DNA of 63,438 nucleotides, taken from positions 1-63,438 of the forward strand of contig JAJZRP010000006.1 in NCBI GenBank assembly GCA_021802655.1, in the 5' to 3' direction. The translations under genes and the position numbers were made by a program. Below are positions 1 to 9,021 of the stretch, one piece after another; the first letter of the stretch is position 1; the number at the start of each line of letters is the position of its first letter. The stretch comes from Pseudomonadota bacterium. GTDB lineage: Bacteria > Pseudomonadota > Gammaproteobacteria > Burkholderiales > JABEVD01. The notes beneath the pieces were generated by a model that worked only from the letters and a program-made list of their open reading frames with translations, searched no databases and was not told the DNA's origin.

Positions 1-131
1 TCATCGTGGTCAAGCGCAGCATGGCCGCAGGCTACTCGGGGCTCGACAACGATCTTTTCTACATGGACAAGACCATGATGGTTTTCGGGGATGCGAAGAA
101 GGTCGTCGAGGAGATGGTGAAGTCGCTGTAA
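1..131 (+). CDS. pntB: NAD(P) transhydrogenase subunit beta, C-terminal end (partial)
   Basis: In-frame codons from base 3 run to the TAA at 129-131; the gene begins outside the window. The 42 residues contain [15 protein letters not shown] and MMVFGDAKK, which match the extreme C-terminus of the membrane-bound proton-translocating transhydrogenase beta subunit. That region belongs to the NADP(H)-binding domain III. The enzyme couples hydride transfer between NADH and NADP+ to proton movement. Only the tail is visible, so completeness cannot be judged. It is followed after 36 bp by a conserved hypothetical gene with its own ribosome-binding site. Confidence 0.88.
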   Translation, partial: IVVKRSMAAGYSGLDNDLFYMDKTMMVFGDAKKVVEEMVKSL

Positions 132-167
132 GTCTGTTATCTTGGGTCCATTCGCAAAAGGAGCGCC

Positions 168-755
168 ATGGACCGGAACATCAGCAATCTCCTGGGTAAA
201 ATTCGGGCGCTGGAAGACGAACTCGAAGCTGAGCTTGCCAGAAAGCGGGATGAACTGCGCTTTTCCATTCAGGACAGGAAGATACGCTTCGAGCGGGAGA
301 TCGTAGAAGAGCACCGGAAGCTCAAGACCTCCTTGATTGCCTATGTTGCCCAGGCCGAACTCAAGCATGTTCTTGTCGCCCCGGTCGTCTATTCGCTGAT
401 TTTCCCCTTCTTGCTGCTCGATTTTTTCGTGACCCTGTACCAGTTCGCCTGCTTTCCGGTTTACGGCATCCCGAAGGTGAGACGGCGCGACCACATCGTT
501 TTCGACAGGCATCATCTTGCCTACCTCAATTTGATCGAGAAATTCAATTGCGCCTACTGTTCCTACGGCAACGGCCTTCTCGCCTATGTGCGCGAAATCG
601 CGGGAAGGACAGAGCAGTACTGGTGCCCGATCAAGCATGCGAGCCGCGTTCACGGCGCACATTCGCGTTACCGCCGCTTTTTCGATTTCGGGGATGCACA
701 AGGTTACCGCAGTTCCCTGGAAAAATTGCGGGAAGATTTCGGCGAAAAGGAATGA
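168..755 (+). CDS. conserved hypothetical protein, coiled coil plus membrane segment plus Cys/His motif
   Basis: 195 residues; AAAAGGAG precedes the ATG at a good distance. Residues 5-55 are charged and heptad-like (probable coiled coil). Residues about 68-100 are strongly hydrophobic, probably one or two membrane segments. The C-terminal part has Cys128-x2-Cys131 and Cys153-x3-His157, a possible metal site. The stop codon overlaps the earP start (ATGA at 752-755), so the two are probably translationally coupled. I recognise no characterised family. The order coil-membrane-zinc-like motif suggests a membrane-anchored protein facing the cytoplasm, which is inference only. Confidence 0.75.
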   Translation: MDRNISNLLGKIRALEDELEAELARKRDELRFSIQDRKIRFEREIVEEHRKLKTSLIAYVAQAELKHVLVAPVVYSLIFPFLLLDFFVTLYQFACFPVYGIPKVRRRDHIVFDRHHLAYLNLIEKFNCAYCSYGNGLLAYVREIAGRTEQYWCPIKHASRVHGAHSRYRRFFDFGDAQGYRSSLEKLREDFGEKE

Positions 756-1819
756 ACTGGGACATCTTCTGCAACGTCGTCGACAATTACGGCGACATCG
801 GCGTGAGCTGGCGCCTCGCGCGCCAGCTTGCGAACGAGTACGGGCAGAAGGTGCGCCTCTGGGTCGACGATCTTTCGAGCTTCTGCCGGATCTGCCCGGA
901 AGGAGAAATGATCGAAACCCAGCATTGCAGGGGGGTGGAGATTCGGCAGTGGAGCAGCCCATTCCCGGATGTTTTGCCGTTCGATGTCGTGATCGAATCT
1001 TTCGGCTGCAGGTTGCCCGAAAGTTATGTCGAAAAAATGGCGGAAATGCCGGAGAAGCCGATCTGGATCAACCTCGAATACCTGAGCGCGGAAGACTGGG
1101 TGAAGGATGTCCACGGCATGCCTTCTCCCCATCCGAAACTGCCCTTGATGAAATATTTCTTTTTCCCTGGGTTTTCGGAAAAAACGGGCGGGCTGCTTCT
1201 GGAGAAGGATCTTTTCGAAAGGCGCGATGCGTTCGACAGAAAGACCTTCTGGAGAAAACTCGATATCGAGCCGGATCAAAGGCTCAAAATTTCGTTTTTC
1301 TGCTACGAGAATCCGGTTTTGGAGCCATTGTTCGAGGCTTGGCAGGAAGGCGACGAAAAAATCCTCTGTCTGATTCCGGAAGGGAAGATCGCGTCCGAAA
1401 CCGGATCGTTTTCGAGGGGGAATCTCGAAGTCAGGGTCATTCCCTTTGTTCCCCAGGAAGAATTCGACCCTCTTCTCTGGGCCTGCGACATCAATTTCGT
1501 GCGCGGCGAGGATTCCTTCGTCAGGGCGCAGTGGGCGGGAAAACCTTTCGTCTGGCAGACCTATCCGCAGGAGGAAGAAGCGCATCTGAAGAAGCTCGAT
1601 GCCTTTCTTTCCCTCTATTGCGAGAACATGGATTCTTCTGTTGCGAGTGCGGTCAGGGCAATGTGGCGGGCGTGGAACGGGAATGGAAATGCGGCAGCCT
1701 GGAGGGATTTTCTGAAATTTCGGGCGGAACTGGACGCTCATGGGAAAAGCTGGGCAGAGCAATTGTCGGGAAACAATCTGGCTTCGAATCTTCTGGATTT
1801 TTGCAGGGGAAGACGCTAG
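752..1819 (+). CDS. earP: EF-P arginine rhamnosyltransferase EarP
   Basis: 355 residues from the ATG at 752, which overlaps the preceding stop codon. A longer upstream reading frame exists but would lie inside the previous gene. The family transfers L-rhamnose from dTDP-L-rhamnose to Arg32 of elongation factor P, which activates EF-P for rescue of polyproline stalling. The N-terminal DNYGDIGVSWRLARQL carries the two conserved aspartates (Asp11, Asp15), and the C-terminal RGEDSFVRAQWAGKPF carries the conserved glutamate of the GT-B nucleotide-sugar site. It is immediately followed by efp with an Arg at position 32, the expected partner. dTDP-rhamnose synthesis genes are not in the window. Confidence 0.96.
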   Translation: MNWDIFCNVVDNYGDIGVSWRLARQLANEYGQKVRLWVDDLSSFCRICPEGEMIETQHCRGVEIRQWSSPFPDVLPFDVVIESFGCRLPESYVEKMAEMPEKPIWINLEYLSAEDWVKDVHGMPSPHPKLPLMKYFFFPGFSEKTGGLLLEKDLFERRDAFDRKTFWRKLDIEPDQRLKISFFCYENPVLEPLFEAWQEGDEKILCLIPEGKIASETGSFSRGNLEVRVIPFVPQEEFDPLLWACDINFVRGEDSFVRAQWAGKPFVWQTYPQEEEAHLKKLDAFLSLYCENMDSSVASAVRAMWRAWNGNGNAAAWRDFLKFRAELDAHGKSWAEQLSGNNLASNLLDFCRGRR

Positions 1820-1854
1820 AATGAGCGATTTTTAAATTTTCGAGTCCAGGTAAC

Positions 1855-2415
1855 ATGAAAACAGCACAGGAAGTTCGCGCAGGCAACGTGATCATGGTCG
1901 GCGACCAGCCTCTGGTCGTCCAGAAGGCGGAATTTTCCAAGTCCGGACGCAATGCCTCGGTGGTCAAGATGAAATTCAAGAATCTGCTCACGGATTCGCC
2001 CAGCGAAGCCATTTACAGGGCGGACGACAAGTTCGACGTGGTGGTCCTGGATCGGAAGGAATGCACCTATTCCTATTTTTCCGACCCGATGTACGTCTTC
2101 ATGGACGAGGAGTACAACCAGCACGAAGTGGAAAAGGACAACCTGGGAGATGCGCTCAATTACCTCGAAGAAGGCATGCCCTGCGAAGTCGTTTTCTACA
2201 ACGACAAGCCGATTTCAATCGAGCTGCCCAACAGCGTGGTGCGCGAGATCGTCTACACGGAACCTGCAGTCAGAGGCGACACCTCCGGCAAGGTGATGAA
2301 GCCCGCGAAAATCAGCACCGGATGGGAGCTTCCCGTCGCCGCGTTCTGCGAGATCGGCGACAGGATCGAGATCGATACCCGCACCGGCGAATTCAGGAAG
2401 CGCGTCGCAGCCTAA
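1855..2415 (+). CDS. efp: elongation factor P, Arg32 type
   Basis: 186 residues, the usual length for bacterial EF-P, with three beta-barrel domains. The factor binds between the P and E sites of the ribosome and promotes peptide bonds at consecutive prolines. The domain I loop reads KSGRNASVV, with arginine at residue 32. This marks the subfamily modified by EarP rather than the lysine type modified by EpmA/EpmB. earP lies 35 bp upstream on the same strand. The end overlaps the convergent ParA-like gene by 4 bp. Confidence 0.98.
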   Translation: MKTAQEVRAGNVIMVGDQPLVVQKAEFSKSGRNASVVKMKFKNLLTDSPSEAIYRADDKFDVVVLDRKECTYSYFSDPMYVFMDEEYNQHEVEKDNLGDALNYLEEGMPCEVVFYNDKPISIELPNSVVREIVYTEPAVRGDTSGKVMKPAKISTGWELPVAAFCEIGDRIEIDTRTGEFRKRVAA

Positions 2416-3029
2416 TCCTCGATCCACTCCAGGAGCGGTGCCCACTGCTCCAGGTCGCGCCTGGCGAGATTTTCCGGCAGGTCGAAAATGCTGCTGCCTT
2501 CGAAGGCCGAGTTCACGTAAATCTGGGTGTTGCGCAGGTAGGCGAGCACGGGCAGATCGAATTCGCCGAGGAAGGCTTCGAGATGGCTGGATGCGCGCGT
2601 CCTCGGGTCGACGCGCATCCCGACCATGCTGACCAGGGTATTCTGCTTCCGCACCGCCTTCGCTTCGCTCAAAACCTGCATGAAATCCCTGGTCGCCTCC
2701 ATGTCGAACAGGGAGGGCTGCACCGGCACCACCACCTTGTCGGCAAGTTTCAATAGCCGCGTCAAGCTTTTTCCGTGAAGCCCTGCCGGTGAATCCAGAA
2801 TCAGCCAGTTCACGCCGCCAAGATTTTCCTCCTGCTTCGAGCTGAAGGGCGCAATCCTGGGCAGCCCCTCGGGGCGAGCTTCCAGCCACTTGAGTGCGGA
2901 GCGCTGGCGGTCGAGATCCCAGAGCATCACACGTTCGTTCCTGTTGGCAAGGTAGCCTGCGATATTGGTTGCGAGGGTGGTTTTTCCGCTTCCGCCCTTG
3001 GGGTTTGCGACGAGCAGGGTACGCATCAT
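2412..3029 (-). CDS. orphan ParA/MinD-family ATPase
   Basis: 205 residues. A deviant Walker A motif KGGSGKTT lies at residues 11-18, and WLILDSPAG forms a Walker B-like strand, as in ParA-type partition and positioning ATPases. No ParB-like partner or parS-like site is seen nearby. It is the last gene of the minus-strand operon tsaE-amiC-parA. Its ATG overlaps the amiC stop (ATGA at 3029-3026), though a second ATG at 3026 is possible. The cargo is unknown; short orphan ParA proteins of this type position diverse cell-pole or membrane complexes, so a specific role should not be assigned from sequence alone. Confidence 0.85.
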   Translation of the reverse strand: MMRTLLVANPKGGSGKTTLATNIAGYLANRNERVMLWDLDRQRSALKWLEARPEGLPRIAPFSSKQEENLGGVNWLILDSPAGLHGKSLTRLLKLADKVVVPVQPSLFDMEATRDFMQVLSEAKAVRKQNTLVSMVGMRVDPRTRASSHLEAFLGEFDLPVLAYLRNTQIYVNSAFEGSSIFDLPENLARRDLEQWAPLLEWIED

Positions 3030-4198
3030 CGGTTCATGACCAGGTTGGATCTCGCCAGAGCAGGGTTCTGGGAAAAATAAATCTTGATGCCGTCGAAGAT
3101 CGCTTCGGCCATTTTTTCCTGATAGGCATCATCGTCCAGCCTCTTTTCCTCGTCCGGGTTGCTGATGAATGCGGTCTCGACCAGGATGGAAGGAATGTCC
3201 GGCGCTTTGAGCACCGCGAATCCGGCCTGTTCGACCTGGTGGCTGTGGAGTGGATTCAGCGTCCTTAGTTCATGCAGCACGTCTTTTCCCAGTCTCAGAC
3301 TGTCGTTGATGGATGCGGTTTGGGAAAGATCGAGCAGGGTTTTGGCGAGATAGGGGTCTTTCACCGAAAGGTCGACGCCGCCGATCAGGTCCGATTCGTT
3401 TTCGCGCTTGGCGAGCCACCTGGCTGCCACCGAAGTCGCCCCCCGTTCGGATAGAGCGAAAACCGAAGATCCGCGTGCATCGCGGCTGGGAGAGGCATCG
3501 GCGTGAATGGAAACGAAAAGATCGGCTTTCGCCTTGCGCGCCTTGATCACCCTGCCCTGAAGCGGGATGAAATAGTCGTCGTCGCGGGTGAGGATGGCAT
3601 GCATGCCGGGCTCGTCGTCAATCAATTTCTGGAGCCTCCTGGCGATGGCGAGCGTGACGTTTTTCTCCAGCGAGCCGTGCGGCCCATGGGCGCCGGGGTC
3701 TTCGCCGCCGTGCCCCGCATCGACTGCAATGGTGATGGAGCGGGACTTTTCGGGAGGAGGGCTCGAATCCGGTTTTTCCTGGGGTTTGGACAGGAGGCTC
3801 ATCAATGCGTCCTGTTTGGGGTAAATGTCCAGAACCAGCCTGTTGCCGTAATCCGCGATCGGCTTGAGTGAAAAAATCTGTGGGGATACCTTGGTTTTAA
3901 GGTCGAGCACGATGCGGATCACGCCGGGCTTGAACCTGCCGATGCGGATGGCCTTGATATAGGGATCACTCTGACCCACTTTGGACGGGAGCGCCTTCAG
4001 GGCATCGTCGAGCTCGACGTCATCGAGGTCGAGGACCAGCCTGTCGGGATGCTCGATGACGAGCAGCGACTGCTGGATGGGTTGCTTCGATTCGAAGGTG
4101 AGGCGGGTATAGTCCTGGGCCGGCCAGATGCGTGCCGAGTCGACGCGGGATGCGGCATTCGCGGAGGATGCGATAAGAAGCGCTGCCGCAAGCGCCAT
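3026..4198 (-). CDS. amiC: periplasmic N-acetylmuramoyl-L-alanine amidase, AmiC type
   Basis: 390 residues from the ATG at 4198, which overlaps the tsaE stop (TGATG) and has AGGAAG six bases upstream. A GTG at 4228 would add ten residues but has a poor ribosome-binding site. The N-terminal hydrophobic stretch ending SSANA-A is a signal peptide. It is followed by an AMIN domain (about 20-125) and an Amidase_3 catalytic domain. Zinc ligands are visible in DAGHGGEDPG, SLEKNV and SIHADAS, and the catalytic glutamate in ILVETAFISN. The family cleaves the stem peptide from septal peptidoglycan during daughter-cell separation. Confidence 0.95.
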   Translation of the reverse strand: MALAAALLIASSANAASRVDSARIWPAQDYTRLTFESKQPIQQSLLVIEHPDRLVLDLDDVELDDALKALPSKVGQSDPYIKAIRIGRFKPGVIRIVLDLKTKVSPQIFSLKPIADYGNRLVLDIYPKQDALMSLLSKPQEKPDSSPPPEKSRSITIAVDAGHGGEDPGAHGPHGSLEKNVTLAIARRLQKLIDDEPGMHAILTRDDDYFIPLQGRVIKARKAKADLFVSIHADASPSRDARGSSVFALSERGATSVAARWLAKRENESDLIGGVDLSVKDPYLAKTLLDLSQTASINDSLRLGKDVLHELRTLNPLHSHQVEQAGFAVLKAPDIPSILVETAFISNPDEEKRLDDDAYQEKMAEAIFDGIKIYFSQNPALARSNLVMNR

Positions 4199-4665
4199 CA
4201 GACTTCCTCTTTCAAGCGCTTCAAGCACTGCCTGCCTGCCTCCGAGATTGCGTCGATTCTGACATTTCTGCCACTCCCTTCGATACCCAGCGATATCCTG
4301 ATGTCGGGCTTCGGAATATATGCCCCGCCTTTTTCAGGCCACTCGACGAGGCAGATCGATTCCGGATTGAAATACTCGCGAAACCCGGATTCGATCCATT
4401 CGCTCGGGTTGCTGAAACGATACAAATCAAAATGATATAAGTTTAGCCTAGAAATCGTGTAAAGTTCAACCAGCGCATAGGTCGGGCTTTTGACTTTTCC
4501 GGCATAGCCCAGCGCCCTGAGGATGCTCCTGGCAAGCGATGTTTTCCCCGCCCCGAGTTCGCCTATGAGATGGAGGGTGAGGCCGGGGTGCAAAATCGCT
4601 GCGATTTTGCTGCCGAGCGCAGCCGTATCCTGTTCGTCTTTGAGATGAAGGTGTATGTCATGCAA
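4198..4665 (-). CDS. tsaE: tRNA threonylcarbamoyladenosine biosynthesis ATPase TsaE
   Basis: 155 residues if a TTG at 4665 is used. The reading frame stays open much further upstream, but that would run antisense through queG and exceed the normal 150-residue size. The P-loop GELGAGKTS lies at residues 35-43, and SPTYALVELY and LVEWPEKG are family motifs. TsaE works with TsaB and TsaD in making t6A37 in ANN-decoding tRNAs. It heads the operon with amiC and the ParA-like gene. Its start overlaps the divergent queG start by a few bases, which is unusual, and the start codon assignment is less certain than the gene. Confidence 0.93.
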   Translation of the reverse strand: MHDIHLHLKDEQDTAALGSKIAAILHPGLTLHLIGELGAGKTSLARSILRALGYAGKVKSPTYALVELYTISRLNLYHFDLYRFSNPSEWIESGFREYFNPESICLVEWPEKGGAYIPKPDIRISLGIEGSGRNVRIDAISEAGRQCLKRLKEEV

Positions 4666-5718
4666 TTCGAACCGCCTTTCAATTCGGTCGAGGAAAAAAT
4701 CAGATCCTGGGCGCGTGAACTCGGCTTTTCGGCAGTGGGCTTCAGCGGCGTGGATCTCGGAGAGGCCGGCTTGCGCCTTGCAATCTGGCTGGATAAGGGA
4801 TTTCACGGTGAAATGCATTATATGGCAAAACATGCCGCCTTGCGTTCGAAACCTGAGTCTCTGCATCCCGGAACAGTGAGCGTGATTTCGGTGGCGATGA
4901 ATTATCTCGCCGGGAATCCGGATGAAGCATGGGGTGTTCTGGAGGACCCCGAAAAGGCCTATGTATCCCGCTATGCGCTGGGCCGGGATTACCACAAGGT
5001 GTTGCGCAAAAGGCTCGGGCTGCTCGCCCAAAGAATCGAGATGCATGCGGGGCAATCCAATTGCCGCGTTTTCACGGACAGCGCGCCTGTCATGGAAGTG
5101 GAGATCGCCAATAATGCAGGGCTCGGCTGGCGAGGCAAGCATACCCTGTTGCTCAACAGGCAGGCCGGATCGTTCTTTTTTCTCGGCGAGATCTACACGA
5201 ACCTGCCGCTGGCCCGCGATGCGCCGGTCGAAAATCATTGCGGCAACTGCACGAAATGCATCGACGTCTGCCCGACAGGCGCGATCGTGGCGCCCTACCT
5301 GCTCGATGCGAGGCGCTGCATTTCCTATCTCACCATCGAGCATCATGGTCCCATCCCGGTCGAATTTCGCAAGGCCATCGGCAACCGGATTTACGGCTGC
5401 GACGATTGCCAGCTGGTCTGCCCCTGGAACAGGTTCGCGAAGCTGTCGCTGGAGTCCGATTTTGCAGTCAGAAATGATCTCGACAGGGTTGAACTCGTTG
5501 CGCTTTTTTCATGGTCGGAAGAAGAGTTCAATTCGAAGCTGGAAGGTGCCGCCATCCGCAGAATAGGATACGAGCGCTGGCTCAGGAATATTGCGGTTGC
5601 GCTGGGCAATTCCCATTCTTCCGAATCAGTCGTCAACGCATTGAAGCTCAGGCTTTCCCATGCATCCGGCCTGGTGAGGGAGCATGTGCTTTGGGCATTG
5701 GCGCAACATTTGCGTTGA
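4660..5718 (+). CDS. queG: epoxyqueuosine reductase QueG
   Basis: 352 residues from the ATG at 4660, which has GAAGG eight bases upstream; an ATG at 4645 is an alternative. The cobalamin-dependent iron-sulfur enzyme performs the last step of queuosine formation in tRNA (epoxyqueuosine to queuosine). Cys194-x2-Cys197-x2-Cys200-x3-Cys204-Pro and Cys247-x2-Cys250-x3-Cys254-Pro are the ligands of the two 4Fe-4S clusters. The segment VFTDSAPVMEVEIANNAGLG is the conserved QueG core around the base-off B12 pocket. A HEAT-like tail follows. tsaE and queG are neighbours in many proteobacteria, and both act on tRNA near the anticodon. Confidence 0.97.
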   Translation: MQFEPPFNSVEEKIRSWARELGFSAVGFSGVDLGEAGLRLAIWLDKGFHGEMHYMAKHAALRSKPESLHPGTVSVISVAMNYLAGNPDEAWGVLEDPEKAYVSRYALGRDYHKVLRKRLGLLAQRIEMHAGQSNCRVFTDSAPVMEVEIANNAGLGWRGKHTLLLNRQAGSFFFLGEIYTNLPLARDAPVENHCGNCTKCIDVCPTGAIVAPYLLDARRCISYLTIEHHGPIPVEFRKAIGNRIYGCDDCQLVCPWNRFAKLSLESDFAVRNDLDRVELVALFSWSEEEFNSKLEGAAIRRIGYERWLRNIAVALGNSHSSESVVNALKLRLSHASGLVREHVLWALAQHLR

Positions 5719-5821
5719 AATTTCATTTTTACATTTACTTTGCAAGAAAAACATGTAATTATGCTAGCTAGGTGACAAACAGGATTAGGTTTGATGGATT
5801 CTGCCTTGAATTCGGGTAAAG

Positions 5822-6946
5822 ATGGCTGAAGACAAAGACCAGCGAACAGAAGCCCCTTCGGGTCGACGGCTTGAGAAAGCGCGCGACGAAGAAGGGCAGG
5901 TTCCCCAGTCTAGGGAATTGGCGACCTTTGCACTCCTGATTGCATCCGGAGCGGGGCTGTGGGCGATGGGCTCCCATCTCATGGGTTATCTGTCCAGCAT
6001 GATGATCCAGGGGCTGGTTTTCGAAAGAGCGCTGGCTTTCGATGATCCTTTCCTGGTGATCCGCAGATTCTACGTCCTGACCTCGAACACCCTTCTCGAA
6101 TTTCTTCCCTTCATGCTGCTTCTCGTGGTCGTCATCCTGTGGTCTCCTTCTCTCGTGGGCGGCTGGGTATTTTCACTGAAGCGGCTGACTCTCAATTTCG
6201 GAGCCTTGAATCCGCTGGCGGGGCTCGCCAGGATGTTTTCCCTGAAAGGCTTCGTCGAACTGGGGAAGGCGACCCTGAAAGCCATCCTGGTCGGCGGCAT
6301 GGCTACCTTCGTGATCTGGCACAACCGGGGTGGTTTTTTCGATCTGGCAAAGGAGCCGCTCAGGATGGGGCTCGCTCATCTGGGACACATGATGGCGATC
6401 AGTTTTCTCGAGATCGCCGGATCCATGCTGCTGATCGTTGCGGTCGATATCCCGTACCAGAAATGGGATTATAAAGACAAGCTCAAGATGACCAAGGACG
6501 AAGTGAAGCAGGAGAATAAAGAGGAAAACGGCAGTCCCGAGGTCAAGGGCAAGATCAGGCAGATGCAGCGCGAAATGGCCCGCCGTCGCATGATGGCGGA
6601 GATCCCCAAGGCCGACGTGGTCGTGACCAACCCGACCCATTATGCGGTCGCCTTGCGCTATCAGGAAAACATGGGGGCCCCTAAAATTGTTGCGAGCGGC
6701 GCCCATCTGCTCGCCGGTCGCATCAGGGAAATCGCGGAAGAGAACTCGGTTCCCATTCTGGAAGCCCCGCCTCTTGCGCGGGCGCTTTACTTCAATGCCG
6801 AGGTTGGGGATGAGATTCCTGAAGCCTTGTATGCTGCAGTTGCCGAAGTGCTCGCCTACGTTTACCAGCTGAAGCGGGGAATGAATGTCGAGTTGCCTGC
6901 GAATCTGCCCGTGCCTCGGGAACTCGATCCGGGAGAGTCTGAATGA
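5822..6946 (+). CDS. flhB: flagellar export switch protein FlhB
   Basis: 374 residues. The hydrophobic N-terminal half has four membrane segments, and the cytoplasmic C-terminal domain contains the autocleavage motif Asn270-Pro-Thr-His. Cleavage between Asn and Pro allows the export apparatus to switch from rod/hook to filament substrates when FliK signals. A 103-bp gap separates it from queG, and no strong promoter was recognised there. It starts the operon flhB-flhA-flhF-fleN-fliA-motC-motD; the stop overlaps the flhA start by four bases. A second gene that resembles only the C-terminal part lies at 40265-40540. Confidence 0.98.
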   Translation: MAEDKDQRTEAPSGRRLEKARDEEGQVPQSRELATFALLIASGAGLWAMGSHLMGYLSSMMIQGLVFERALAFDDPFLVIRRFYVLTSNTLLEFLPFMLLLVVVILWSPSLVGGWVFSLKRLTLNFGALNPLAGLARMFSLKGFVELGKATLKAILVGGMATFVIWHNRGGFFDLAKEPLRMGLAHLGHMMAISFLEIAGSMLLIVAVDIPYQKWDYKDKLKMTKDEVKQENKEENGSPEVKGKIRQMQREMARRRMMAEIPKADVVVTNPTHYAVALRYQENMGAPKIVASGAHLLAGRIREIAEENSVPILEAPPLARALYFNAEVGDEIPEALYAAVAEVLAYVYQLKRGMNVELPANLPVPRELDPGESE

Positions 6947-9021
6947 GCGGCCTGATCGATCTGTTTTCACTGAAGAACGCCGCCAGCCTGAGAAATATTG
7001 CCGGCCCTCTTCTGATCGTCATGATTTTGTCGATGATGGTCCTGCCCTTGCCCCCCTTTCTGCTCGACATCCTGTTCACCTTCAATATATCGCTTTCCGT
7101 GATCGTGCTGATGCTGAGCATCAATACCGTCAAGCCGCTGGAATTCTCTTCCTTTCCCGCGGTCATATTGATCACGACCTTGCTTCGCCTTTCCCTCAAT
7201 GTGGCATCGGCCCGTGTCGTGCTTTTGCGCGGGCATGAAGGCGAAGATGCTGCGGGCAGGGTGATCGGCGCATTCGGTCATTTTCTGGTGGGAGGCAATT
7301 ACACCATCGGGATCGTTGTATTCATCATCCTGGTGATTATCAACTTCTATGTGGTCACGCACGGCGCGCACCGGATCGCCCAGGTTGGGGCGAGGTTCAC
7401 CCTGGATGCCATGCCCGGCAAGCAGATGGCGATCGATGCCGATCTCAATTCCGGGTTGATAGGCGAAGAGGAAGCCAAGAGGCGGCGGGCCGAGCTTTCT
7501 CAGGAAGCGGATTTCTTCGGAGCGATGGACGGTGCCGGTGCATTCGTGGTCAGGGATGCGATGGCGGGGGTGATGGTCATGCTGATCAACATCGTCGGGG
7601 GTTTGATAGTGGGTGTGCTGCAGCATGGTCTGGATATCGGAACCGCTGCCAAAACCTACACTCTCCTGACCATCGGCGACGGTCTCGTCGCGCAGATCCC
7701 TTCGCTGATGATTTCGACCGCTGCGGGTCTGATGGTGGCAAGAGTCGGTTCGGATGAAAATATCGGTCAGCAGTTCCTCGCCCAGCTTTTCACCAATCCC
7801 CAGATCATTCTGATTGCGGCGGCCATCATAGGCGGACTCGGGATCATTCCCGGCATGCCCCATTTTCCTTTCATCTTGTTTGCGATCTTGCTCGGGTCCT
7901 TGGCCTATTTCCGAAGCAGGCTGGCCAAGGTTGCCAAGACGGCTCCCTCACCGATCGAAGCGCCGGCTGCGGAAACACAGGAAGTGAGTTGGGACGATGT
8001 CGCCCTGGTCGATGTGCTCGGACTTGAGGTGGGGTACAGGCTGATATCCCTGGTGGACAAGGCTCAGGACGGCGATCTTCTCAAGCGGATCAAGGGAATA
8101 AGAAAGAAGTTCGCCCAGGATATCGGATTTTTGCCGCCTTCCGTGCACATCCGCGACAACCTCGAGTTGAAGCCCAATGCCTACAAGATCAGCCTGAAGG
8201 GAGTTACAGTCGGAGCGGGGGACGTGTATCCCGGGATGTTTCTTGCGATCAATCCCGGCAGGGTGACGGGAAGTTTGCCGGGAACGATTACGCAAGATCC
8301 CGCTTTCGGACTGCCGGCGGTCTGGGTGGAGGCGGGACTTCGCGAACAGGCGCAGATTCAGGGCTATACGGTAGTCGATGCGAGTACGGTGGTGGCCACC
8401 CACCTCAATCACCTGATTCAGAAGCACGCATCCGAACTTTTGGGCCGGGAGGAATTGCAGAAGCTGCTCGACCATACAACGCGCGAATTGCCCAAGCTCG
8501 TCGAAGATCTTACGCCCAAGCTGGTTTCGCTCTCTGTCGTACAGAAAGTATTGCAGAATTTGCTCGATGAGAGTATTCCGATTCGTGATATTCGCTCCAT
8601 CCTCGAAGCCATGATCGACCATGCCGCCAAAACCCAGGATCCCGAAGAGCTGACCGCTCTGGTGCGGGCAAGGCTCTCCCGCTCCATCGTCCAGCAGATT
8701 GCCCCGGCTTCCAACGAACTTCAGGTGATCACCATCGATCCCAAGCTGGAGCGTCTGCTGATGCAGGCGATGCAATCGGGAGGAGCGGAGGCGGCTATGG
8801 AGCCGGGGCTTGCGGATACCTTGCTCAGGGAGGCCAATGTGGCTGCACAGAATCAGGAGAATATGGGGATCCCTCCGGTCTTGCTGGTGCCAGCCCAGCT
8901 AAGGACTCTGCTTTCCCGTTTCTTGAGGAGAGCCATTCCCCAGCTGAAGGTGCTGGCGCACACGGAAGTACCGGACACGAGATCGATCAAGGTTACAGCA
9001 GTATTGGGAGGTAGGGCATGA
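6943..9021 (+). CDS. flhA: flagellar export gate protein FlhA
   Basis: 692 residues, the normal family length. The N-terminal third has eight predicted membrane segments. The FHIPEP-family signature is seen around GAMDGAGAFVVRDAMAG, near residue 195, and a large cytoplasmic domain follows. FlhA forms the nonameric ring that couples the proton motive force to substrate export and docks chaperone-substrate complexes. Start and stop overlap flhB and flhF by four bases each (ATGA), so the three are translationally coupled. Confidence 0.98.
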   Translation: MSGLIDLFSLKNAASLRNIAGPLLIVMILSMMVLPLPPFLLDILFTFNISLSVIVLMLSINTVKPLEFSSFPAVILITTLLRLSLNVASARVVLLRGHEGEDAAGRVIGAFGHFLVGGNYTIGIVVFIILVIINFYVVTHGAHRIAQVGARFTLDAMPGKQMAIDADLNSGLIGEEEAKRRRAELSQEADFFGAMDGAGAFVVRDAMAGVMVMLINIVGGLIVGVLQHGLDIGTAAKTYTLLTIGDGLVAQIPSLMISTAAGLMVARVGSDENIGQQFLAQLFTNPQIILIAAAIIGGLGIIPGMPHFPFILFAILLGSLAYFRSRLAKVAKTAPSPIEAPAAETQEVSWDDVALVDVLGLEVGYRLISLVDKAQDGDLLKRIKGIRKKFAQDIGFLPPSVHIRDNLELKPNAYKISLKGVTVGAGDVYPGMFLAINPGRVTGSLPGTITQDPAFGLPAVWVEAGLREQAQIQGYTVVDASTVVATHLNHLIQKHASELLGREELQKLLDHTTRELPKLVEDLTPKLVSLSVVQKVLQNLLDESIPIRDIRSILEAMIDHAAKTQDPEELTALVRARLSRSIVQQIAPASNELQVITIDPKLERLLMQAMQSGGAEAAMEPGLADTLLREANVAAQNQENMGIPPVLLVPAQLRTLLSRFLRRAIPQLKVLAHTEVPDTRSIKVTAVLGGRA

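Noticed and set aside
704..1762. 352-codon open frame on the minus strand
   Set aside because: Antisense shadow of earP in GC-rich DNA; low-complexity, Arg/His/Phe-rich with no family motif.
4666..5346. Long N-terminal extension of the tsaE frame
   Set aside because: It lies antisense to queG, which has all its iron-sulfur motifs, and would more than double the normal TsaE length.
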